Source: Methanoregula sp. (GTDB lineage: Archaea > Halobacteriota > Methanomicrobia > Methanomicrobiales > Methanospirillaceae). From it: a stretch of 64,000 nt of DNA. The position numbers and the translations under genes were made by a program. The DNA is taken from the NCBI GenBank assembly GCA_041645435.1, contig JBAZQB010000008.1, positions 8,738-72,737 on the forward strand. Reading direction: 5' to 3'. Each line of letters begins with the position of its first letter. Position 1 is the first letter of the stretch. Positions 52,579-59,597 of the stretch are shown here, piece by piece. The notes below the pieces were generated by a model, which was not told where the DNA came from, did no database searches, and was given only the letters and a program-made list of their open reading frames with translations.

Positions 52579-54276
52579 TCAGGATATTTTCTGCTGGCGG
52601 TACACCTGGAAATCTATCCGGGACAATATTTCCGGGATCTGGCGGATGGTGTCGCGGTCTTTCTCCTTCTCAGGTTCGGACAGCTCCCCGTACGGCACGA
52701 GCGAGGGGTGGAGCTTCTGAACATCATCCCGTTGCACGCCATAATGCCACCCGTCCTCCTGCTTCTCGTTCATCCAGCGTTCATGCTCAAGGGAGGAGAG
52801 ACGTTCGATCTCATCGGGAGTGAACCGGAATTCGATGGGCGCGTCCCAGTCGGTAACGGGTCCGATCTCGCACCCCACCAGCGATAATTTGGTCCAGATG
52901 AAATTTGCCTGTCTCCGGTTGGATGTCCGGTATTTCTCCCCGCCGATACCGTCTTTCTTTTCCGTAAGGGTGCCGAGTTCATCCCACGTGACCAGCAGCC
53001 GGTTTGTCTCCCGGGTTTGTCCTTTGAGCATCTCCTTTGTACAATAATTGTCATGGATTGACCGTGCAAGGATCTCTTCTTCTCCTGCAAGAATGAGCTG
53101 GCTGTTGGCAGTGAGCTCAAACATGTTGACCGGGTGGATGTCCTGTATGCTCCTAAGCCCGACCTGTTCATCGGCAATGAGCCGGGCCACGCTGGTATTA
53201 TGATCCATCCTGACGATGAACCGGACATTTTTCCCGGCCGTGAGATGATGGAGTGTCAGGGCTGCGTAGAGCCCCAGGGAATCATCGTCAAGACAGATAT
53301 AGGCAGTAAAACCCCGGCCAAGGGGAGAACTTTTCAGGAACTCCCCGTTTTTGAACGCGGCAGATCCGACATCCAGGGGAATGGCTGCCAGATCGCAGGC
53401 CATGGACAGTTTCGGGTACTGGATGAGCAGCCCTTCCCGGATCGATGCGGCGTTTACATCGATGAGGGCGATGGTTAACCGGGCCGTTGCCTCTTTATGC
53501 GACAGGTACCAGGTTCGTGCAATACGGGTTAAGATACTTTCACCGAGGCGACCGGCCCCCAGGATTACGACGGGCGGGGGAACCGTCCCCGTCTCTTTAG
53601 AAGGGATGGCGGGATACGTATCGAGAAGTGTCCTCGCCCCGAGTGCATACTGGTTGAAAAACTCGATCCGGACAGCTGAGTCTTTCCGTGCGGAAAATGC
53701 GTGTTTCCTGATAATCCCGTATAACTGCGGGTTTATTACCTGTATGATACAGGTGAGCACATGACGCCGTTTTTCCGGCACCATCCGCATCACGTTCAGG
53801 GCGACTTCAGCATTATCCTCATCCACATCGTTTAAGGAGAGCACATACGCGGCTTTTTTCACCCCAGCTTTTTTGAGCATATTCACATCGGAGGGAAGCC
53901 CGGTAAGAACGATAAGCCCCAGCATTTTGCAGGATTCGAGGTACGTATTCTTTGCATCACTTTCGATGACGACCGGTTTTATCTTTCTTTTAACAAGGTC
54001 ATTGATAACGAGGAACGACCGGGAATTCAGGCCACAGACAATGACATGCCCCTGTTTGAAGAGGAGCGGCATGGTGTGAATTTTTTCCCGGACGTACAGG
54101 TACACAATTCCGGCTGAACTTGAACCGGCAAACGCACCGACTGCAATGCGGATGAAATCGGAATTTGCCGCTCCAACTGCATCCCGTATCGCGGGAAATG
54201 CAATGAAAACCCCGATGCCCGAACCGATAATGGCGAGCAGTGCCTGGATTACCACGTAGATGTCAGGAGTGTCCAT
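52579..54276 (-). CDS. Membrane TrkA-N protein with C-terminal RyR module
   Basis: A 565-residue protein: two N-terminal membrane helices (about 6-30 and 42-62), two NAD-binding TrkA-N-like Rossmann domains (HVIVCGLNSRSF near 77 and PVVILGAGRLGESIL near 240) and a C-terminal RyR module (about 410-560). The module contains ARSIHDNY, SNRRQANFIWTKLSLVGCEI and LEHERWMNEKQEDGWHYG, ending LVPYGELSEPEKEKDR. RyR domains are thought to bind nucleotide-derived ligands. No ion-channel pore is clear. It starts 6 bases after the TIR gene, so the two are cotranscribed. Confidence 0.8.
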   Translation of the reverse strand: MDTPDIYVVIQALLAIIGSGIGVFIAFPAIRDAVGAANSDFIRIAVGAFAGSSSAGIVYLYVREKIHTMPLLFKQGHVIVCGLNSRSFLVINDLVKRKIKPVVIESDAKNTYLESCKMLGLIVLTGLPSDVNMLKKAGVKKAAYVLSLNDVDEDNAEVALNVMRMVPEKRRHVLTCIIQVINPQLYGIIRKHAFSARKDSAVRIEFFNQYALGARTLLDTYPAIPSKETGTVPPPVVILGAGRLGESILTRIARTWYLSHKEATARLTIALIDVNAASIREGLLIQYPKLSMACDLAAIPLDVGSAAFKNGEFLKSSPLGRGFTAYICLDDDSLGLYAALTLHHLTAGKNVRFIVRMDHNTSVARLIADEQVGLRSIQDIHPVNMFELTANSQLILAGEEEILARSIHDNYCTKEMLKGQTRETNRLLVTWDELGTLTEKKDGIGGEKYRTSNRRQANFIWTKLSLVGCEIGPVTDWDAPIEFRFTPDEIERLSSLEHERWMNEKQEDGWHYGVQRDDVQKLHPSLVPYGELSEPEKEKDRDTIRQIPEILSRIDFQVYRQQKIS

Positions 54277-54282
54277 GATCGC

Positions 54283-55047
54283 TCAACCCCCGGGATTGTC
54301 CGGCCGGGGATCAGCGTGCCCGGGACTGGCAAGATGGGTTTTTATCGTCTCTTTCAGCGTTCCAAAATACTGCTGCGCCGGCGGGGGGAATGCATCGAAC
54401 CAGTGGGGTATGTTGATGAGGTAATCCATGTTCTTTGTGGGCAGGATGTCTTCAACACGGAACGGGAGGATCATGAGGTTCCTGTTCACTGCCCGCGTCA
54501 GTTCGCGGATGACATGGGGCGAATTATTCGAGCTTCTGGAGAACACCAGCACCACAACCCTGCTCTCATCAATCGCATCGATGATCGAGCCGGGAAAATC
54601 CGAGCCGGGAAGCACATCCCGGGGGGCAATCCAGCAGAAGATACCATCTGCCTCGAGATAGGAACAGAGGTCATGGGCTATCTGCTGCTCGGGTTTTGAA
54701 TAGCTGATGAATACCTGGTGGCGGGGTTTTGCAGGAACAGTCCGGGTCTCCGCCCCAGGAACCGATGCGGTCGCAACCTCGTCACCGATAAAATCTGTGC
54801 CGGTTTTTTGTACACCTGAAGGGGGGGTGACGGCAATATCCTCCGCCTTTGTCTTCCACTCTTTAGCCTGTTCACGGTAAAACTGTTCGCGGAGCGGGAC
54901 TCTCCGGGCAAGCTGGTGATAGAGGGTTATACATTCCTCAGCGAGACGCCGGGCAGTATGGGTATCTCCCTGGGTCACCGCTGCTTCGAACGCCTTTGTA
55001 TTCCTCTGGATCTTCTGGAGGAAATCAGCAGGAGAGTCAATTTTCAT
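54283..55047 (-). CDS. TIR-domain protein with MIT-like N-terminal domain
   Basis: A 254-residue protein. Residues 1-70 form a helical domain that lines up without gaps with the first 70 residues of the AAA ATPase encoded just upstream: Y/F at 20, D28, A36, C39, QLA(E/R)(K/R)VP at 45-51 and AK-x-W at 61-64. After a linker, residues about 109-239 are a TIR domain (HQVFISYSK, DVLPGSDFPGSIIDAI, VVVLVFSRSSNNSPHVIREL). The Glu in IREL (E182) is at the place of the catalytic glutamate of NAD-cleaving TIRs. I infer a TIR effector brought to ESCRT-III-like filaments by the MIT-like part. Starts 43 bases after the ATPase gene. Confidence 0.82.
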   Translation of the reverse strand: MKIDSPADFLQKIQRNTKAFEAAVTQGDTHTARRLAEECITLYHQLARRVPLREQFYREQAKEWKTKAEDIAVTPPSGVQKTGTDFIGDEVATASVPGAETRTVPAKPRHQVFISYSKPEQQIAHDLCSYLEADGIFCWIAPRDVLPGSDFPGSIIDAIDESRVVVLVFSRSSNNSPHVIRELTRAVNRNLMILPFRVEDILPTKNMDYLINIPHWFDAFPPPAQQYFGTLKETIKTHLASPGHADPRPDNPGG

Positions 55048-55090
55048 GGCAGATCAAAGTCACCCGGAGAAGTTCAAAAAAAGGTGAACC

Positions 55091-56269
55091 TTATGTTGCC
55101 CCGAACTGTTTGTTCCAGTCTTCCTGTCGTTTGAGGTCTCCTGGGGTCAAAGGGGATTTTATCCGTGCAATGGCTTGAGTGAAATCCTCCATAGTGATAG
55201 GGCCGGCTTTTAAGGTCTTTTTCTGTAACTCCTCAAACGGCAGCTCAGCCATATTCTCGATATTGTCGAAGATATCTTTGTTCACCCTGCGGGTCATGCT
55301 CCTCATTGCATCCCGGCAGACGTTCTGGAGATCACGTCCAGAATATTTTTGGTTGATACACATCTCCCCAATCTTTTCCAAGTCCACGTTCGATATATCA
55401 AGCCCTTTTGTCTGGATCCTGATGATATCCTGGCAGGCTTTCTTGTCAGGAAGCTGGATATAGATCCGCTTGGGGAACCGGGAGAGTACTGCATCATCAA
55501 GACTTTCAGGAGCATTTGTTGCTGCAAGCGTAAGGATCAATTTGTCGCTTTTCTTATCCTGGAATCCATCCAGTTCTGCCAAGATTGTTGCCAGTACTTT
55601 TCGGGACCCCTCCCCCACTTCCCCTTCTCTTGATTGGGTAATTGAATCCAGCTCATCGATGAAAACTATTGAGGGGGCATGCTTGCGGGCAGATTCGTAG
55701 AGGGCGGTGATGAGTTTTGAGGACTCGCCGAAATATTTGGAGAGAATACTACTCGATTTTACGTTAAAGAACGTGGCCTTGAGGCTCCCTGCCGCAGCAG
55801 CGGCAAGCAGGGTCTTTCCCGTACCGGGCGGACCAAAGAACAGGATACCTTTATCGGGCTTGATGGACTCAGGTTTGCTCAATCCTGCAATCACCACCGT
55901 CTCCATGATGAGACTTTTTGTCTCTGCCAGACCACCAATGTCCTTCCACGTGACTGTTGAGGTCTGGATCAGGCTCTCCCCGAAACTGCTGAAGTCGTCC
56001 TCTGCCTCCCCGCTCTTCTCTCCGCGTTCAACCACCGTCTTTCTCGGCGCGGTCCCGGCCGTCCTGACGATCTCTTCCCACCGTTTGGCCTTGTCAAGAT
56101 GCGGCTTTCTCTGGTCAGGCACCTTTTCCGCCAGCTGCTTTTCCGTGTTGGCGCAGATCTGGGCAAACTTTTTTACATTTTCAAGATCGTTTTTTGCTTT
56201 TGCGTCATTGTACTTTCTCTCGGCTTCCTTCAGTTGCGAATACAGAACTCCCGATAAATCGATATTCAT
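55091..56269 (-). CDS. Vps4/CdvC-like AAA ATPase with MIT-like N-terminus
   Basis: A 392-residue single AAA protein. Residues about 1-70 form a three-helix MIT-like domain (YNDAKAKNDLENVKKFAQIC, QLAEKVPDQRKPHLDKAKRW). The AAA domain has Walker A GPPGTGKT (146-153), Walker B IVFIDELDSI (201-210), sensor-1 LAATNAPE and the arginine-finger region LSRFPKRIYI. Gene order and N-terminus fit a Vps4/CdvC role: disassembling ESCRT-III-like polymers encoded by the two genes upstream. The ATG at 56269 has GGAGG eight bases upstream; a GTG at 56275 is possible. A gap of 108 bases separates it from the ESCRT-III-like genes. Confidence 0.83.
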   Translation of the reverse strand: MNIDLSGVLYSQLKEAERKYNDAKAKNDLENVKKFAQICANTEKQLAEKVPDQRKPHLDKAKRWEEIVRTAGTAPRKTVVERGEKSGEAEDDFSSFGESLIQTSTVTWKDIGGLAETKSLIMETVVIAGLSKPESIKPDKGILFFGPPGTGKTLLAAAAAGSLKATFFNVKSSSILSKYFGESSKLITALYESARKHAPSIVFIDELDSITQSREGEVGEGSRKVLATILAELDGFQDKKSDKLILTLAATNAPESLDDAVLSRFPKRIYIQLPDKKACQDIIRIQTKGLDISNVDLEKIGEMCINQKYSGRDLQNVCRDAMRSMTRRVNKDIFDNIENMAELPFEELQKKTLKAGPITMEDFTQAIARIKSPLTPGDLKRQEDWNKQFGAT

Positions 56270-56377
56270 TGACACCCCCTCCCCATGCTCATCGTACCTA
56301 CTATCAGAATATACGGAACTTGATTATTACGATATCGCTTCAATTCCTGGCAGACTGGCCACACAGGACAAAAAAAA

Positions 56378-56956
56378 TTATTCGAGTTCGGGTTTCTTGA
56401 CTTTCGCCGGTTCAGAAGATACGGTTTCCGTGCCCTCTTTACCGGACCGTATGGTATCGAGGATATCAGAGATATCGTCTTCTTCTTCCACTCCGACTTC
56501 CATGGTGCTGGACGTCATATCGATGATCGCATTGAGCTGTGCGTCATCATTCATTGTGTCAAGCTTTTTCCCGATCAGGTATTTCTCCATCTTTTCCGGA
56601 TCGAGCTTTTTGAGCTTCCTCACCACATCTGCCGGGAGATCCTTTTCGCGTTCCTGGAGGATGAGAAGGTTTGATACTGCCCGCAGATCTTTATCGATCT
56701 GTCCTAACGATGAGAGTTTCATCTCCTTTTTCTGGAGGAGGGTCTTGATCTGCCGGGCATAGCTGACCTCTTCGGATTTCGAGGTGGATGCTTTTGCCTG
56801 GTCGTAGGTGTGCTGGACCTGCTGGTCTATGCGGCGGACTTCCGCGTGGATCTCTTCGACTTTCTTGTTCAGCTGGATCTCGGTGACCTTGAGCTCGTCA
56901 AGACTGAACGTATCGATGGGATTTCCTCCCCCGAAAAGAGAGGATAAAAATCCCAC
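56378..56956 (-). CDS. ESCRT-III-like helical protein B
   Basis: A 192-residue protein starting with an amphipathic MGFLSSLFGGG segment like that of ESCRT-III proteins, followed by long helices (about 20-110; VTEIQLNKKVEEIHAEVRRI, YARQIKTLLQKKEMKLSSLG) and an acidic C-terminal part (EEEDDISDILDTIRSGKEG) that could act as an MIT-interacting segment. Similarity to Snf7/CdvB proteins is inferred from architecture, not from a recognised motif; an unrelated coiled-coil family is possible. It starts 2 bases after gene A stop. Confidence 0.55.
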   Translation of the reverse strand: MGFLSSLFGGGNPIDTFSLDELKVTEIQLNKKVEEIHAEVRRIDQQVQHTYDQAKASTSKSEEVSYARQIKTLLQKKEMKLSSLGQIDKDLRAVSNLLILQEREKDLPADVVRKLKKLDPEKMEKYLIGKKLDTMNDDAQLNAIIDMTSSTMEVGVEEEDDISDILDTIRSGKEGTETVSSEPAKVKKPELE

Positions 56957-56958
56957 GG

Positions 56959-57564
56959 TTAACTCCCCTCGGTGTCCTTGCTCTCTAATTGTTTTTCCAT
57001 GGACATCAGTTTCTGGGCATCCTCAACATCGATTGCACCCGTCTCGACACCGCTCCATGCATCGAGGAGCTGTTTCTCGGTATCGTCCGTGGACTGTTCA
57101 AGACTGGAATCGGACAGGGACATCTCAAAGACATTGTTGAGATTGTTGAGAACCTCTTCAAAGCTCTTGCCCTTCAGGTTCACGTTGATCAACGCATTCT
57201 CGAACTTTGAGGGTTCGATGTTGGTGATCTTTGACCAGATCGGGCTCTGTTTGAGTTCTTTCTCGTACTGCTTGACAATCACAAGGTTGGAGACAAACAT
57301 GAACTGCTTGTGCATGGTCATGAACGCCTTGATCTTCAGCTGGGCCTGCATATCGAGGTGCTTGAGCTGCTGGGCGAGCATCTTCTTCTTGATCAGGTCA
57401 GCGCCAACACCCTGCTTGAAGAGATCCTTCTTCTGTTTCTCGATCTTCTGGATATCCTTCCGGGCAAGCTCAATGTGGTTCTGGAGCCGCATCTCCTCTT
57501 CCTTCAGCTCACGGGTTTTCAGCCGGTCGACAGAATTTCCTCGAATAAAGTCAAGAACTCCCAT
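56959..57564 (-). CDS. ESCRT-III-like helical protein A
   Basis: A 201-residue protein with an N-terminal amphipathic start (MGVLDFIRGN), two long helices forming the hairpin core (LKEEEMRLQNHIELARKDIQ, MLAQQLKHLDMQAQLKIKAF, FMFVSNLVIVKQYEKEL), a shorter helical part and an acidic tail (TEKQLLDAWSGVETGAIDV, DAQKLMSMEKQ). The hairpin-then-acidic-tail layout is that of ESCRT-III/CdvB proteins, and the neighbouring Vps4-like ATPase supports it. First gene of the minus-strand run. GAGGAT precedes the ATG. Confidence 0.58.
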   Translation of the reverse strand: MGVLDFIRGNSVDRLKTRELKEEEMRLQNHIELARKDIQKIEKQKKDLFKQGVGADLIKKKMLAQQLKHLDMQAQLKIKAFMTMHKQFMFVSNLVIVKQYEKELKQSPIWSKITNIEPSKFENALINVNLKGKSFEEVLNNLNNVFEMSLSDSSLEQSTDDTEKQLLDAWSGVETGAIDVEDAQKLMSMEKQLESKDTEGS

Positions 57565-57905
57565 TGTGTATCCTCAACTCGATATTATAGACCTAGCTTT
57601 AAATAATTTGTTCAAAGCCGGGGATTTTATCAGGGACCGGAAAAGCAAAGAGAGGGGGTTATTAAAATTTTATGAGTTATTATTGCTCCTGAAAGGGAGG
57701 ATTTAACCGGGTAGTCCCCTGTCTTTGGATATCCTGAAACAATTCGTAAGGAAAAGAACCCGTTATTACAGGTCGTACGGTTTTCCTCTCAATAAAAGTT
57801 CTCAAAAAGAATATTCCCGGGTATATGCATCATTTGAATAGATGGCCCTGAATAGTGTGCGCTTTTTATTTTACTTGTTTTACGTTTCTTAATTATCGCC
57901 GTAGT
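57565..57905. other. Intergenic region upstream of the ESCRT-like operon
   Basis: About 340 bases, AT-rich, between the end of the PAS/RyR gene and the start of the ESCRT-like run. Apart from the TATA-like box nothing is recognised. Confidence 0.35.
57598..57607 (-). promoter_or_regulatory. TATA-like box of the ESCRT-like operon
   Basis: Minus-strand reading attatttaaag at about 35-43 bases upstream of the ESCRT-III-like A start at 57564; a short leader carrying GAGGAT would follow. Confidence 0.45.
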
Positions 57906-59018
57906 TCAGGAAAAAACCTGTTTTTCCGGCAACCGGACGATCTTTAAGTGGACCTTTGCAAGAATTAGCGGCAAAACCCTGATCGCGTTGCGATCTTTTT
58001 CTCTCTGGGTCTCCGGCAGTTTTTCCCACGGCACAAGGCAGTCATGCACCCGGTCGTAATCCGACCGGACCGGGCCGTAACGCCATCCCCGCTGCTGCTT
58101 CTCCTTCATCCACCGCTCGTGTTCAGGCACTGCAAGCAGTTCGACTTCCGCACCGGTGAACGCAAATGAGGGGCTGCCCTCACCAATGGCGATACTGATT
58201 GCGCAGTTGACTGCCGATAATTTCCGGGCAATATCTTCCGCCTGCTGGATATTGGTCTCCTTTAAATGAGGGAGGAGTTCGTGCCATGGCCGCATCGAGG
58301 GATTGCTGGCCTCGTCGATTCCTGCTTTTACCTGCTGGGCACGGTACTCTTCATGGATCGCCCGGGCAACCAGCTCGTGCGTACCGCGAACGCCCACGTC
58401 ATAATATTTTTTCAGGAAATCCCGGATCTTCTCTGACTCGATCCAGCCATTATCGATACGGTCGATGATCGAATCGATCTGTTTTGCCTGGGTGACGATC
58501 TTCTCGGCACGTGCCTGATCCGCCATCCCGTCACAGAGGCCGATGATCACCGTTAAGGGATTTCGCAGGTGATCGCCAAGAATCGCAAACTGTTCTATGT
58601 TCTTTTCTATCTGCTGGTACACGTGCCCTTTGATCTGGTCCATCTGCACCTGTTCGGTTATGTCAAGGCCAAACCCGATGACCCCTCGTATCTCACCCGC
58701 AGCATCCCTCTGGGGAAAATAATCCAGCTTCAGGGTTTTTTCTTCCGATGAGGGCATGCGAAGGGATTTCATCACCCCTTTTCTCATCATCCCGGATGCG
58801 GCAACTTCCGCGCAGTCAATGCTACTCCCGTCGTTATCGTGGAAGAGTGCGGATACCTTTTTCCCGGTTGCAGAAGCACCGGAAAGAGCGAAGAAATCTG
58901 AAAAGAAGTGGTTGTGCCACACGAGTGTGCCGGTGGTATCGGTGATGAATACCATCGCGGGAAGGGAATCAAACAGTGTCCGGTACATATCTTCGGATAC
59001 CAGGTTCAGCGTATCCAT
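57906..59018 (-). CDS. PAS-sensor protein with RyR module
   Basis: A 370-residue soluble protein: PAS domain (about 8-130, LPAMVFITDTTGTLVWHNHF, GVIGFGLDITEQ), a helical dimerisation segment with a kinase-like ILGDHLRNPLTVIIGLCD (about 150-167) but no ATPase domain, and a RyR module (about 210-365: ARAIHEEY, NIQQAEDIARKLSAVNCAI, PEHERWMKEKQQRGWRYG, LVPWEKLPETQREKDR). The module is the same as in the TrkA-N protein at 52579-54276. A TATA-like cttatatccc reading is at 59047-59056. Likely couples a redox or ligand signal to the neighbouring system. Confidence 0.78.
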   Translation of the reverse strand: MDTLNLVSEDMYRTLFDSLPAMVFITDTTGTLVWHNHFFSDFFALSGASATGKKVSALFHDNDGSSIDCAEVAASGMMRKGVMKSLRMPSSEEKTLKLDYFPQRDAAGEIRGVIGFGLDITEQVQMDQIKGHVYQQIEKNIEQFAILGDHLRNPLTVIIGLCDGMADQARAEKIVTQAKQIDSIIDRIDNGWIESEKIRDFLKKYYDVGVRGTHELVARAIHEEYRAQQVKAGIDEASNPSMRPWHELLPHLKETNIQQAEDIARKLSAVNCAISIAIGEGSPSFAFTGAEVELLAVPEHERWMKEKQQRGWRYGPVRSDYDRVHDCLVPWEKLPETQREKDRNAIRVLPLILAKVHLKIVRLPEKQVFS

Positions 59019-59597
59019 AAACAGGTCCCTTGTTGTATCTGATCTTCACTTATATCCCGGGATAATAAGGATATGGATGCCGGGGGGCCTCACCTGCCCT
59101 TACCTCTCCCCACTCATGGAGGGGCATGAGACTTCCCTCTTTTAAAACTGGCTCATTTTGCCAAAATACGCCTGAAATGGGCTCTTTACAGTTTCAGGGG
59201 CTATACCAGATCTGAATATATTCTCAAAAATCGGGAATTCTGGATCAGGTATTTGGAAATACGCAATTATTGAGCGATTTATAACAAAATACCCCCGTTT
59301 GTCAGGTTAAAATGATCCCTAATGGTACCTTTTGGATGCAGGATCGGCATTAAGATATCCTGTACTCAGTGAATCGAAAACAAACCCCTGTTTCAAAAGT
59401 CAGTTTGACGCATTCCGTCAACTCCAGGATTTATCCTCTTCCTTCCGCCCTGTTCCCGAACCCCGGGGCAACGTTGTGCATGATAATCTCAGCCTTCCGG
59501 ATGAGCTCGTCAGGCATTTCGGTTACACCCCCCATTCGTTAGCATTATTAACTCCCGATCAAGATTATGATTGAAAACAACCGTTCCGGGAACTGCC
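59019..59597. other. Intergenic region with a diverged copy of the 408-bp repeat
   Basis: About 580 bases between the PAS/RyR gene and the kinase gene. The stretch 59085-59390 matches the 408-bp family. The remainder shows no gene. Confidence 0.5.
59085..59390. repeat. 408-bp family repeat, isolated diverged copy
   Basis: Shares blocks with the tandem copies at 43651-44880: tgaatatattctcaaaaa, aatgatccctaatggtacc (about 59311-59329), ttttggat and aggatcggca. The core is the best conserved part, the rest is diverged by substitutions. Confidence 0.8.

Noticed and set aside
52579..54276. TrkH/Ktr-type potassium channel reading of the TrkA-N/RyR protein
   Set aside because: Only two N-terminal membrane helices and no selectivity filter (TVGYG-like) were found.
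55707..56762. A 351-codon plus-strand frame opposite the AAA ATPase and ESCRT-III-like genes
   Set aside because: Ser/Phe-rich antisense composition with no motif; a mirror of strong coding on the minus strand.
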